Shown: piece by piece, positions 16,689-25,693 of the stretch
Layout: every line of letters begins with the position of its first letter
How positions within the stretch are numbered: position 1 is the first letter of the stretch
Assembly: GCF_009362815.1 (NCBI RefSeq)
Contig: NZ_WHNX01000001.1
Coordinates: forward strand, 62,001-126,000
DNA from: Alkalibaculum sporogenes
GTDB taxonomy: Bacteria > Bacillota > Clostridia > Eubacteriales > Alkalibacteraceae
DNA length: 64,000 nt
Direction of reading: 5' to 3'
Notes under the pieces: model-generated
What the model was told of the DNA's origin: nothing
Database searches by the model: none
The model's input: only the letters and a program-made list of their open reading frames with translations
Program-made: the position numbers and the translations under genes

Positions 16689-17354
16689 ATGGATATTCAT
16701 ATATTAGTCGTTGAGGACGATGAGAGTATCAACGATATGGTAAAAAAGTTTTTGATGGTAGAGGGTTATAATGTAGACGTCTGCTTTGATGGAGATGAAG
16801 CATTGGAGCAATTCTACAGCAAGAATTATCATCTTGTAATTCTTGATATTATGCTGCCCGGTACAAACGGACAAGAACTTTTAAAAGAGCTACGCAAAAT
16901 TCACAACACTCCGGTTTTGATGATGACCGCTTTGGATGACGATGATAACCAAATAAGAGCGTTCAGCAATGAAGCTGATGATTATGTCACTAAGCCTTTT
17001 ACTATGCAAATTCTGATGAAGCGAGTAGAGGCGCTCTTACGTCGAAGCGGAGCACTTAAAAAAGAAATCTGTGTAGGAAAGCTTACGTTATATCCGTTAT
17101 CATATAAGGCTACTTATAATGATAAGGATATAGGGCTTACACCAAAAGAATTTGATATTTTATTTCTTTTAATACAGAACAAAGGCGATATAATTCCACA
17201 CGAAACACTGCTTACAAAAATATGGGGATATGATTTTGATGGTAACGAGGGAGTTATCCATGCAAACATGAAAAGATTACGAGATAAACTTCCGGCCAAT
17301 ATGATTAAGACGGTCAAAGGTGTAGGATATTGTTTGGAGGAAAATGAGAAATGA
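16689..17354 (+). CDS. OmpR-family response regulator
   Basis: A 221-residue two-domain regulator. The receiver (residues 1-115) has the acidic pocket VVEDDES, the phosphorylated Asp in VILDIMLPG and the conserved Lys in VTKPF. The C-terminal winged helix (about 128-218) shows LTPKEFDILFLLIQNKG and RLRDKLPANMIKTVKGVGYC. Its stop overlaps the kinase start (ATGA), so the two are co-translated. No transporter is adjacent, so the target is unknown. Confidence 0.93.
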   Translation: MDIHILVVEDDESINDMVKKFLMVEGYNVDVCFDGDEALEQFYSKNYHLVILDIMLPGTNGQELLKELRKIHNTPVLMMTALDDDDNQIRAFSNEADDYVTKPFTMQILMKRVEALLRRSGALKKEICVGKLTLYPLSYKATYNDKDIGLTPKEFDILFLLIQNKGDIIPHETLLTKIWGYDFDGNEGVIHANMKRLRDKLPANMIKTVKGVGYCLEENEK

Positions 17355-18517
17355 AAAGGAAAAAAGAACTTGGAATATTCGGTAAGATTTTCTTGTATAC
17401 TATGATTCTTATTATGTTAGTTATTACCACCCTCGCCTTATTTTTTGGAGGGCAAGTTAATCTGATATTTGAAAAGAGTCAAACATACTTAATTGAAGCA
17501 CCTTTAGGTGACTCAATTATCCAAGATGATGGTTCGGGTGTAATAAGTGGAAAAGTATTTGAGCCTGCAAATACTTTATCGGATATGTATATGAGTTTTG
17601 TCACTAAAACGATCATCGTACTTGTTATTTTATTATCTGCCAGCGTTTTGGCGGCGGCACTTTTCGCCCGCAGCATGGCAAATCCTATCAAAAAATTGGC
17701 TGCGGATACAACTAAAATGTCAAAATTGGAATTCGTATCAGCTCCCGCAGCTCGTCATGATGAAATAGGGCAGCTTTCAAATGACGTTTATAAAATGTAT
17801 GAAACGTTAAAATTAGAAATAGAACGGGAAAGAGAACTGGAAGAAAATCAACGATATTTCTTTTCGGCAGTTTCCCATGAGCTAAAAACACCAATCGCCG
17901 CCGCCAGCAGTATATTAGAAGGAATGTTAGCGAATGTGGTAAAGCCCTCAGAATACCCTGAATATTTAAAAAAATGTCTAAATATGATGACAAAACAAAA
18001 AACATTAATATCGGAATTATTAGAAATCATCCGTTTGGATGATAACAAAATAGAATCCAAATTTGAAGATGTTATTTTAAAATCTGTTATTCAATCAGTT
18101 CTGTCGACTCATCAAACACTAGCTGATACAAAAGCGCAAACGATTGTCGTTTCCGTCCCTGATACACTTATATGTTTGCTCGATCAAAATTTATTTAGCC
18201 GTGCATTGTCTAATATACTTATAAACGCCGTTCAGAATACACCGGAACAAGGGCATATCAGCATATGGTGCAATGAACAAGATAATCAAACTGTCCGTCT
18301 GCACATATTAAATTCGAATGCACATGTAGATGAAAAAAGTCTGCCCAAATTATATGAACCCTTTTACCGCATAGACAAAGCTCGTAGCAGAGATCAAAAC
18401 CGCAGCGGTCTGGGATTAACAATTGTAAAGAAATCGCTTGATTGCATGGAAATACCTTTTTCTATTGAAAATATCGGAGATGATGTTGTTTTTTGGATGG
18501 ATTTGACTATATATTAA
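17351..18517 (+). CDS. Sensor histidine kinase
   Basis: A 388-residue membrane kinase with two transmembrane segments (about 12-32 and 83-105) enclosing a short extracellular loop of about 50 residues, a HAMP linker, an H-box AVSHELKTPIAAASS with the phosphorylated His, and an ATPase domain with ILINAVQNTPEQGH (N box) and RSGLGLTIV (G box). It phosphorylates the response regulator encoded immediately upstream, with which it overlaps by four bases. The small outside loop suggests sensing at or within the membrane, as in VanS-like kinases. Confidence 0.92.
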   Translation: MKRKKELGIFGKIFLYTMILIMLVITTLALFFGGQVNLIFEKSQTYLIEAPLGDSIIQDDGSGVISGKVFEPANTLSDMYMSFVTKTIIVLVILLSASVLAAALFARSMANPIKKLAADTTKMSKLEFVSAPAARHDEIGQLSNDVYKMYETLKLEIERERELEENQRYFFSAVSHELKTPIAAASSILEGMLANVVKPSEYPEYLKKCLNMMTKQKTLISELLEIIRLDDNKIESKFEDVILKSVIQSVLSTHQTLADTKAQTIVVSVPDTLICLLDQNLFSRALSNILINAVQNTPEQGHISIWCNEQDNQTVRLHILNSNAHVDEKSLPKLYEPFYRIDKARSRDQNRSGLGLTIVKKSLDCMEIPFSIENIGDDVVFWMDLTIY

Positions 18518-18620
18518 ATAATATAAATTATATTTTGAATAATTGGTTGTGACGATTTGATGAAACATAAATAAATCGATATAAAAAGTCCCATTCTTAC
18601 CGTTTGTTGTTTTTTTTAGA

Positions 18621-18650
18621 GGACCACGCTATATAGCGTGGTCCTTTTTT
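18621..18650 (+). terminator. Intrinsic terminator of the two-component operon
   Basis: GGACCACGCTAT and its exact complement form a 24-base perfect palindrome (18621-18644) followed by six T residues. The convergent AraC gene ends inside it: its TAG stop is at 18631-18629, in the middle of the palindrome. Confidence 0.9.
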
Positions 18651-19348
18651 CTTCTGTAGGCTATAGGAGTGACTCCAGTCAGTTTTTTAAATTGAGTTGC
18701 AAAATAGCTTTGGCTGTTAAATCCAAGCAAAATAGCGATCTCCAGAATTGATTTATTAGAGTAGGTTAGTAGGAATTTGCTTCTTTGTATTCGAGCATAG
18801 GTCAAATACGCTGAAAACGGCATACCTGTTTCCTTTTTAAATTGGCTACTAAAATAAAATTTACTTAAATTAGCCTGAATAGCTACACTATCCAAAGTAA
18901 GGCACTCTCCTAAATGGTCTTGTATGTAATGTAAGGCGTCGCTAATCTGCGGATGGGTTGCATTTATTTTATCTATATTGATTTGCATACTATAACCTAC
19001 AATCATTTTTTTTCCCAAATCTATGAGTTCAGAAAAAGAATCTTTCTTTTCCATGTATTTAACCAACGCTTGATGTTTGGCTTTGGCACTATAAGGGGAA
19101 ACCCCTTTGTCGGTTACGCAGTGACAAAGTAATGCGGAAAGAGAAATCATATGGTTTTTTAAAGAAGTTATTTTATCAAATGCAGATAACTGATATTGAG
19201 GCAATAGGTCGATAAAATTATGATATTGCTCTAATGATTTTTTGACATTTCCTGATAGAATTGTATTTATCAAAAATGTTTCACATTCGAAAAAAGTGTA
19301 GATACCATCTATATTATCTTTGGGATAATGTAAATTTGAAAGATTCAC
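18629..19348 (-). CDS. AraC-family transcriptional regulator of the heme locus
   Basis: A 239-residue protein with a C-terminal AraC helix-turn-helix pair (about 135-235: HYIQDHLGECLTLDSVAIQA, SKFYFSSQFKKETGMPFSAY, GFNSQSYFATQFKKLTGVTP). The N-terminal 120 residues resemble the ligand-less helical sensor part of YesN/YSIRK-type activators. Translation starts at GTG 19348 behind a run of G residues. A perfect Fur box lies about 30 bases upstream, so it is probably iron-repressed and activates the divergent heme operon; that regulatory role is inference. Confidence 0.85.
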   Translation of the reverse strand: MNLSNLHYPKDNIDGIYTFFECETFLINTILSGNVKKSLEQYHNFIDLLPQYQLSAFDKITSLKNHMISLSALLCHCVTDKGVSPYSAKAKHQALVKYMEKKDSFSELIDLGKKMIVGYSMQINIDKINATHPQISDALHYIQDHLGECLTLDSVAIQANLSKFYFSSQFKKETGMPFSAYLTYARIQRSKFLLTYSNKSILEIAILLGFNSQSYFATQFKKLTGVTPIAYRRKKDHAI

Positions 19349-19376
19349 AAAAATTCCCCCCCCTTTTCTTTTTATT

Positions 19377-19395
19377 GATAATGATTATCATTATC
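19377..19395. promoter_or_regulatory. Fur box
   Basis: GATAATGATTATCATTATC differs by one base from the classical 19-bp Fur consensus and is a full dyad apart from the central base. It lies just upstream of the minus-strand AraC gene, within the 342-base divergent region before the NEAT gene. Confidence 0.9.
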
Positions 19396-19511
19396 GGTTA
19401 TCTAATTATATCATTACTTTTTCAAAAAAAGATATTATTAAATAATAATTAAAAAAATAGCAAGAATTTAAAAGCATAAAAAAATAGATGAGTTATACTT
19501 GTAATAAGTCG

Positions 19512-19528
19512 TTGATAATAGTTATCAA
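19512..19528. promoter_or_regulatory. Second Fur-like site before the NEAT operon
   Basis: TTGATAATAGTTATCAA is a dyad (TTGATAA/TTATCAA with TAG centre) containing the GATAAT and TTATC halves of the Fur box. It lies about 165 bases before the NEAT gene and should give iron repression to the whole heme operon. Confidence 0.7.
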
Positions 19529-19690
19529 TTAGAATCTCTCGAGAATAATTACCATAATTATTTTGTAGTTAAAGACAATAGAGAGATAGATAAGTTATAA
19601 AGGAAGGAGCGGTCAAACAAAGTAAAAGCTGTAATACTGTTCTGTATAGCATGTAATAAAAATATCGTATCAAAAGAAAAGGGGAGAAAA

Positions 19691-21118
19691 ATGATTAAAA
19701 AATTACTTGGTTTTACATTAGCTTTACTTATATTGTTGGGTTCTGAATGGAGCAGCAGTTCATTGGTTTTCGCATCAGAAGAGTTAAAGGAAGGCATGTA
19801 TAATGTGCCGGTGCAGTTGTATCATGAAACAAATGATTCGCTTTCCATGGCAGCCGCTGTGTTAAAAAGCGATGGGAGAATTGAAGTTTCTGGAGAGAAA
19901 ACGACTCTCTATGTAAGCTTTCAATCTGCAAACATTATGGGTATTACTGGATATTTAAGAGAAGCTAGTTATTTCGCAAGTTCAGCTGATTATACAGCAT
20001 ATAAAGGCGGAGATATAGATAAAATAAAATCGCCGCAGGTAATAAGTACATATGAAGCCGAGGGAAAAGACTATCCTGAGGAAATCAGTATGGAAATCTC
20101 GGGAAATGAAGAATACGTATATATTATTATGGGTGTAGATCCCATCGGTATGACGGCAGGAGCTAGGATTAAGATTGATTATATAAATATCGATAAAGTA
20201 GAGCCCACAGAAATTCAATTAAATACGGTGGAAAAATCCATTGAAGTTGGAGATGTTTTTACCATTCAAGCCACAGTACTTCCCAATAATGCAGTTGACA
20301 AGGAGATTGCTTGGTCTAGCGACAATAATGCAGTAGCAACAGTAGATGCAAATGGAAAGGTTATAGGAGTTGGTGAAGGGACAGCCACTATTACTGCAAC
20401 GACAGAAAATGGTTTGGAAAGTACTTGCAAGGTGACGGTAATACAAAATGAAGTAGACTCATCGATCATAGAAGATGGTAGATATGAAATTCAGGTTTAC
20501 TTGTGGCATGCTACAGCTGATCAACCTTCTATGGCGAATATCTCATTTAATCACACGGCAATAATGGATATAAAAGATGGTGTAAGAACCCTTAGTTTTT
20601 CTACACATCCTATGAAGTTAGGAACAATTGAAGCAGTATTACACACATTCCAGTACAAAGATATGGACGGAAATTACCAATTTGCAGAGATTATAGCCTA
20701 CGAAAACGGTGGACTGCCCAGTGCATTTCGGTTTGTCCTTCCAAGTGAAGAGGAGTTTATTGATGTGAAGGTAGACCCACAGGTGGAACAAATGGGGAAT
20801 CAAGTATTAGACGCCAGATTAAAATTAGATTATAGCACTCTTGAAAAGGTAGAAGATGATAAAGCTTTAGACGGGAATACAGATACTATAGACGGAACAC
20901 CTGAAATACCAGAGGAACAATTAAATGAAAAAGAAGAAGAACAATTAAATGATGGAAAAGATGTTGTAGAAGCTGTTGATCAAACAACGACGGAATCATC
21001 TGTTAAAAAGGTTCAAAATCCTAAAACAGGAGATAGCGGCATTATGATTCAAATTGCATTATTGTTCTTGTCCGCATTTGCTATTGTAGCATTGTGTATA
21101 AAAGAAAAAGTAAATTGA
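19691..21118 (+). CDS. Cell-wall NEAT-domain heme-binding protein with sorting signal
   Basis: A 475-residue surface protein. It has a signal peptide (1-30), a NEAT-type domain (about 33-170), a bacterial Ig-like Big_2 domain (about 173-252), a second NEAT-type domain (about 258-385), an acidic linker, and a C-terminal sorting signal with NPKTG at 443-447, a hydrophobic segment and a charged tail. NEAT domains take heme from host or environmental hemoproteins. The NPKTG motif is of the type used by class B sortases, and such a sortase gene ends this locus. Both NEAT units show the SMA motif in the lip region and a YxxxxxV strand near the end. GGGGAG precedes ATG 19691. Confidence 0.85.
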   Translation: MIKKLLGFTLALLILLGSEWSSSSLVFASEELKEGMYNVPVQLYHETNDSLSMAAAVLKSDGRIEVSGEKTTLYVSFQSANIMGITGYLREASYFASSADYTAYKGGDIDKIKSPQVISTYEAEGKDYPEEISMEISGNEEYVYIIMGVDPIGMTAGARIKIDYINIDKVEPTEIQLNTVEKSIEVGDVFTIQATVLPNNAVDKEIAWSSDNNAVATVDANGKVIGVGEGTATITATTENGLESTCKVTVIQNEVDSSIIEDGRYEIQVYLWHATADQPSMANISFNHTAIMDIKDGVRTLSFSTHPMKLGTIEAVLHTFQYKDMDGNYQFAEIIAYENGGLPSAFRFVLPSEEEFIDVKVDPQVEQMGNQVLDARLKLDYSTLEKVEDDKALDGNTDTIDGTPEIPEEQLNEKEEEQLNDGKDVVEAVDQTTTESSVKKVQNPKTGDSGIMIQIALLFLSAFAIVALCIKEKVN

Positions 21119-21146
21119 TAAAGTAAAAATCAAAGGGAAGCTGAAT

Positions 21147-22034
21147 ATGAAAACCAGAAACAAATGGAATAAAATAGAAATTATACTGTGGGCTGTGTTG
21201 TGCTATTCTTTGGTTTTTAGCAATAGTGCTATGGCCATTGAGAAAGGCACCTATACTGCGCCAACCACCGCTTCATACTATAATCCCGATACAGGGGAGA
21301 TCGATGACGGTGGTACTAAAAATGCAGAAATTGGGGAAGGCATGGTCAAAAGTGTATTGGGCAACAAAGCTTTCATCGAAACGGATGGAGCTACCACGCA
21401 TGTGACGGTGCGTATTAATATGATTTCCAATATTACAAAGGTGTCTTTTACGGCACGAGATTCCAATGGCAGTTACTATAATGTTTCAGCAAAAAAAGTG
21501 TCATCAAATTCGTCCAAAGACACGTCGGACTATCGCTTGGTATTGCGAGATCCAGGTGCGTGGATTCGCGTTGTAACCTATGTAGTTCCCATGGGAAGAG
21601 ATGTTATCTTTTATGGCAGGGTAAATGTGACAAGTGCCACCCCAGGTAAAGGAGATTTTAAAAGCACCTTGACCATAGAGGAGACGGTAAAAGCGGAAAA
21701 CAAATCCCAAGAAAAAGCAAAGATTGTGAAAACAATTAAAAAAGATGAGGTAGACGAAAATAAAGTAGAAAAACAAGAAAAGAAACAAGAAGTAAAGGAA
21801 GAAGTAAAGGAAGAAGCACTACAAGCAGAAGAGCTAGAAACAAATTCTGATAAAGAGGATCCTCTCTCAGGGGTAGAAGGAATAATAGAGGTAGCAGCTA
21901 TTGAAAATGCCATAGATGATAATGAAGAAAAGGTAGAAAAACATTCTCCTTTCCTCTTCTATTCCCTCGGGATATTGACTCTAGGAGGAGTCGGTGCTTT
22001 GCTGTATTTCAAAATTATTAGAAAAGCGAGATAG
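21147..22034 (+). CDS. Shp-like NEAT heme-binding surface protein
   Basis: A 295-residue protein with a signal peptide (to about residue 30), one NEAT-like domain (about 35-165), a Lys/Glu-rich stalk and a C-terminal membrane anchor (FLFYSLGILTLGGVGALLYF) with a basic tail but no sorting motif. The domain resembles streptococcal Shp, with SYYNPDTGEIDDGG, IGEGM and VVPMGRDVIFYGR. Met66 and Met149 sit where Shp has its two methionine heme ligands. It would relay heme from the wall protein to the lipoprotein encoded next. Distance to the upstream gene is 28 bases, within one operon. Confidence 0.82.
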   Translation: MKTRNKWNKIEIILWAVLCYSLVFSNSAMAIEKGTYTAPTTASYYNPDTGEIDDGGTKNAEIGEGMVKSVLGNKAFIETDGATTHVTVRINMISNITKVSFTARDSNGSYYNVSAKKVSSNSSKDTSDYRLVLRDPGAWIRVVTYVVPMGRDVIFYGRVNVTSATPGKGDFKSTLTIEETVKAENKSQEKAKIVKTIKKDEVDENKVEKQEKKQEVKEEVKEEALQAEELETNSDKEDPLSGVEGIIEVAAIENAIDDNEEKVEKHSPFLFYSLGILTLGGVGALLYFKIIRKAR

Positions 22035-22038
22035 ATGT

Positions 22039-22908
22039 ATGAAGAGAATGTTTATTGGTTTTATTTTATGTAGCTTATTGATTTTACTTCAAATCGGTTG
22101 TGTAGATCAAAATCAAGGGGAAATCAAAGGGGAAGAAATACGTATTATTGCCACATCTCCAGCTACTTGCCAAGTTTTGGATAAGCTAAATTTAGATCTT
22201 GTAGGGATCCCTGAAACTAGCCGTGATATTCCTCAGAGGTATAAGGGATTAACGGTAGTAGGTTCTCCTATGTCACCGGATATGGAAATCGTAAAATCAT
22301 TAAAGCCTACAGATGTTATCGGACCCAATAGTCTACAAGAAGATCTTCAATTGCATTATGTAAATATTCGATTGAATGCAACGTTTATTAATTTAAATAG
22401 TGTACAGGGAATGTATAAAAGTATAGAAGACTTAGGGCAAAAATACAATCGGGTGGAGGAAGCTAAGGCTTTAACCGACGAATTTAAGACTTATTTAAAA
22501 GAATTTCAAAAAATTAATGAAGACAAAATCAAACCAAAGGTACTGATTTTAATGGGATTTCCAGGATCATATATTGTAGCTACCGAGAATTCTTATGGGG
22601 GGAGCTTGGTGCAACTTGCAGGAGGAGTCAATGTATACAGTGGGACTGGAAAATCATACTTAAATGTGAATACAGAAGATATGTCAAAAAAAGATCCAGA
22701 TATCATATTAAGAACAGCCCACGCTTTGCCACAAGAATCCATGAAGATGTTTGATGAAGAGTTTCAGACCAATGATATATGGAAACATTTTAGGGCGGTA
22801 AAGGAAGGCAAGGTCTATGACTTGGATTATGAAAAATTTGGTATGAGTGCAGGATTTGATTATCCTGAAGCATTAGAAGATTTGCAGAAGATTTTATACG
22901 GCAATTAA
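22039..22908 (+). CDS. isdE: Heme ABC transporter binding lipoprotein, IsdE-like
   Basis: A 289-residue lipoprotein with lipobox LQIGC (Cys21) that delivers heme to the FecCD-type permease. It matches IsdE-like proteins through GSPMSPDMEIVKSLKP, containing Met78, RTAHALP with His228, and FGMSAGFDYPEALEDL. The Met/His pair corresponds to the heme ligands reported for S. aureus IsdE. The frame is open further upstream, overlapping the Shp-like gene, but ATG 22039 starts the signal peptide and is chosen. It overlaps none of its neighbours and lies five bases from the permease gene. Confidence 0.88.
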   Translation: MKRMFIGFILCSLLILLQIGCVDQNQGEIKGEEIRIIATSPATCQVLDKLNLDLVGIPETSRDIPQRYKGLTVVGSPMSPDMEIVKSLKPTDVIGPNSLQEDLQLHYVNIRLNATFINLNSVQGMYKSIEDLGQKYNRVEEAKALTDEFKTYLKEFQKINEDKIKPKVLILMGFPGSYIVATENSYGGSLVQLAGGVNVYSGTGKSYLNVNTEDMSKKDPDIILRTAHALPQESMKMFDEEFQTNDIWKHFRAVKEGKVYDLDYEKFGMSAGFDYPEALEDLQKILYGN

Positions 22909-22912
22909 GGAG

Positions 22913-23908
22913 ATGAAAAAGATACAAAAAAGAAAAAGCCTTTCGTTTTTTATATTAATTTTTTTATTATGTATTCTCTTTTTCATCGCAATTAATTTGG
23001 GTAGCATACAAATTAGATTTGTGGAATTGTTTAAGGGATTGTTTATAGAATTTGACGAAAATGTAGCTACTATTTACGATCTCCGCTTTCCACGAATTCT
23101 GATTGCAATATTAGGAGGAGGGGCACTGGCTGTTTCAGGGGTGTTGCTGCAAGCAGTCATGAAAAACCCTTTGGCGGATCCTGGAATCATTGGGATTTCC
23201 AGCGGGGCTAGTATGGTTTCTATACTATTAATCGCTTTTTTTCCTTCCCTTTACTTTTTCACACCTTTATTTGCACTCTTAGGAGGTTTGATATCCTATA
23301 TTTTAGTGTATTCCCTATCGTGGAAATCAGGATTAAATCCTCTGAGAATTGTTTTGGTGGGGGTGGCAGTCAACGCGGTTTTTATAGGAATGATCGATGC
23401 TTTTCAAACCATGACAGGAGGTTTCCTTTCAGGGGCTGCGTCCATTGTCAACGCAAATATTTCTATGAAAACATGGGATGATGTTAAAGTATTATTTATT
23501 TATGTATGCATTGGAATGATTTTGGCGTTGATTGTATCAGGATCATGTAATCTCTTGACATTAGAGGATAAGACAGCGAGGAGTTTAGGAGTTGATGTGG
23601 ATAAAACCCGATTGTTGATCTCTTTTATTGCAGTAATGCTGGCGAGTATATCTACAGCTATTGTCGGCGTCATTGGATTCTTGGGGCTGATTGCACCGCA
23701 CATTGGGCGGATATTGGTCGGTTCAGACCATAAATTGTTAATTCCCTATTGTGCCATACTAGGTGCGTTTATTTTACTATTAGCAGATACCCTAGGTAGA
23801 GTCATTGCTGTGCCTTACGAAATATCCCCCTCTGTTATTATGGCAGTCGTTGGAGGACCCTGCTTTATCTTCTTATTGAAAAGGGGTGATAAAACTCATG
23901 AAAGTTGA
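22913..23908 (+). CDS. Heme/iron ABC transporter permease (FecCD family)
   Basis: A 331-residue integral membrane protein of the BtuC/FecCD class with nine to ten membrane helices. Family motifs are FPRILIAILGGGALAVSGVL, NPLADPGIIGISSGAS, GVIGFLGLIAPHIGR and ILLADTLGRVIAVPYEISPS. It forms the channel for the IsdE-like binding protein. The AAGGAG site abuts the ATG directly with no spacer, which is odd and may mean coupled re-initiation from the preceding gene. Its end overlaps the ATPase start. Confidence 0.9.
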   Translation: MKKIQKRKSLSFFILIFLLCILFFIAINLGSIQIRFVELFKGLFIEFDENVATIYDLRFPRILIAILGGGALAVSGVLLQAVMKNPLADPGIIGISSGASMVSILLIAFFPSLYFFTPLFALLGGLISYILVYSLSWKSGLNPLRIVLVGVAVNAVFIGMIDAFQTMTGGFLSGAASIVNANISMKTWDDVKVLFIYVCIGMILALIVSGSCNLLTLEDKTARSLGVDVDKTRLLISFIAVMLASISTAIVGVIGFLGLIAPHIGRILVGSDHKLLIPYCAILGAFILLLADTLGRVIAVPYEISPSVIMAVVGGPCFIFLLKRGDKTHES

Positions 23909-24656
23909 CAATATAAGCTTTAGCTACAGGCAACATAAAGCGGTAGATCAATTGTCCCTAAAGATTGTGGAAAATGAGATCACGACGATTATTGGAGCAA
24001 ATGGATGTGGGAAATCCACGTTATTTTACTTAATGACAAAGAATTTAAAACCTGATGAAGGAACTATCTTTTTAAAGGAAAAAAACATATCTGCCATTCA
24101 TCTAAAAGATTTTTCTAAGATGGTTTCTATCGTTCATCAGCAGAATAAAGCTCCAGGTGACATAACCGTTGAAAAACTGGTTAGTTATGGTAGGACACCA
24201 TATATACCATTACATAGATCGAAAACAAAAGAAGATTATTCTTATATCGAGTGGGCATTGGATACTACAAATTTAATCGATTATAAAGACGAGCTAGTTT
24301 CAAACCTTTCAGGGGGGCAAAAACAGAGGGTATGGATTGCCATGGCCTTGGCTCAAAATACAAAGATTTTATTTCTAGATGAACCTACTACCTATCTAGA
24401 TATTCGATATCAGATTGAAATTTTAAAGTTGATCCAAAAGCTAAAAGAAGATTACGGCATGACCATTATAATCATACTGCATGATATCAATCAATCCTTG
24501 TATTTTAGCGATCAAATTATCGGAATGAAAAAAGGAAAGATTGTTGCACAAGGAAATCCAGATGAAATCATTACTTCAGAAGTTATAGAAGAGATTTACG
24601 ATATCCACTTAGACGTAATGTGGTGGAATAAAAAGAAATTTGTCGTAACAATATAG
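23898..24656 (+). CDS. Heme/iron ABC transporter ATPase
   Basis: A 252-residue ABC ATPase that powers the FecCD permease. Walker A is IGANGCGKST, the Q-loop HQQNKAP, the signature NLSGGQKQRVWIAMALAQ, Walker B ILFLDEPTTYLD and the switch His in ILHD. An in-frame GTG at 23886 exists, but AGGGGTG lies over it and points to ATG 23898, which overlaps the permease end by 11 bases. Confidence 0.9.
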   Translation: MKVDNISFSYRQHKAVDQLSLKIVENEITTIIGANGCGKSTLFYLMTKNLKPDEGTIFLKEKNISAIHLKDFSKMVSIVHQQNKAPGDITVEKLVSYGRTPYIPLHRSKTKEDYSYIEWALDTTNLIDYKDELVSNLSGGQKQRVWIAMALAQNTKILFLDEPTTYLDIRYQIEILKLIQKLKEDYGMTIIIILHDINQSLYFSDQIIGMKKGKIVAQGNPDEIITSEVIEEIYDIHLDVMWWNKKKFVVTI

Positions 24657-24693
24657 AGTTGCATAGCATGTAATAAGAAAGGAGTTCGATTAA

Positions 24694-25218
24694 ATGAAAA
24701 TATTAATTACTTATTCAAGTATGACAGGGAACACAAGAGAAATAGCAGAGTGTATACACTCTACTTTGCCAGAAAGTATTCTCTTACCTATGAAAAAAGT
24801 AAAGAACATAAAGGAATGGGATTTCGTATTTATGGGATTTTGGGTAAACAAAGGAAATCCTAATAAAGAGGCTATAAAATTTCTCTCTGCAAACAAGCAT
24901 AATAAGGTAGCGTTATTTGCAACATTAGGCGCCATTCCAGGGGGAGAACATACTCGATCTTGTATAGAGGGGGCAAAAGAGATTCTAGGAGAATCTTGCC
25001 ATGTGGTAGATTTTTTTGTCTGCCAAGGAAAAATTGACCCAATGATTACAAAAGTATTTAAAATATTTCCGAAAGGACATTATCATCATTTTACAGATGA
25101 AAAAAGAAAGCTATATGAGAAGAGTATTGCTCATCCAGACGAAATAGATAAGGAAAAAGCGCGTCAGTGGGGCATGTATGTGAGGGAACAATTAGAATTA
25201 GAGCGAAAGGCCAATTGA
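24694..25218 (+). CDS. Flavodoxin-family protein
   Basis: A 174-residue flavodoxin-like protein. The FMN phosphate loop is SSMTGNTREIAECI (residues 8-21), with a second flavin loop around LGAIPGGEHTR and a longer than usual C-terminal helical tail. It sits inside the heme operon, 37 bases after the ATPase, behind AAAGGAG. A low-potential electron carrier in a heme uptake operon without a heme oxygenase suggests a part in reductive, oxygen-independent heme handling; this is inference. Confidence 0.82.
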   Translation: MKILITYSSMTGNTREIAECIHSTLPESILLPMKKVKNIKEWDFVFMGFWVNKGNPNKEAIKFLSANKHNKVALFATLGAIPGGEHTRSCIEGAKEILGESCHVVDFFVCQGKIDPMITKVFKIFPKGHYHHFTDEKRKLYEKSIAHPDEIDKEKARQWGMYVREQLELERKAN

Positions 25219-25239
25219 GAGAATAAAGGGGGAAAGGGA

Positions 25240-25671
25240 ATGTATAATACAGAAACGAACAAGAAACAAGCTGAAATCGGCAAGGTGATGCGCGGTGCGT
25301 ATCTTCTATTAGGGTTGATTATGTTGGTACTTGGGGGTATCGGCGTCGTCTTGCCTATTTTACCTACGACACCTTTTATCTTTTTAGCTTCATATTTTTT
25401 TGCAAAAAGCTCGGATCGATTACATCTATGGTTGAAAAATACCAAGGTATATCAAAAGAATGTCCAACCACTCATAGAGGGGAGAGGAATACCCTTAAAA
25501 GGAAAGATATACATATTGGCATTCGCCTGGTTTTTCTTACTACTGATGTTTTTTAAAACAGAGATTTTGTTATTAAAAGTATTAGCCATATCCCTAGGCA
25601 GCATAAAGACCATTGTGTTTTTTAGAATGAAGACAGCAAAAGAAGATAAAAAACTTGAATATGAAGGATAG
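25240..25671 (+). CDS. DUF454 (YbaN-type) membrane protein
   Basis: A 143-residue membrane protein with three predicted helices. It matches the YbaN/DUF454 family by RGAYLLLGLIMLVLGGIGVV followed by LPILPTTPFIFLASYFFAKSS. The function of the family is not established, although genes for it recur next to heme and iron uptake genes in Firmicutes. GGGGGAAAGGG precedes ATG 25240. It lies between the flavodoxin and the ABC exporters in the same direction. Confidence 0.82.
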   Translation: MYNTETNKKQAEIGKVMRGAYLLLGLIMLVLGGIGVVLPILPTTPFIFLASYFFAKSSDRLHLWLKNTKVYQKNVQPLIEGRGIPLKGKIYILAFAWFFLLLMFFKTEILLLKVLAISLGSIKTIVFFRMKTAKEDKKLEYEG

Positions 25672-25693
25672 GAGAGAATAGGATGGTAGAAAC

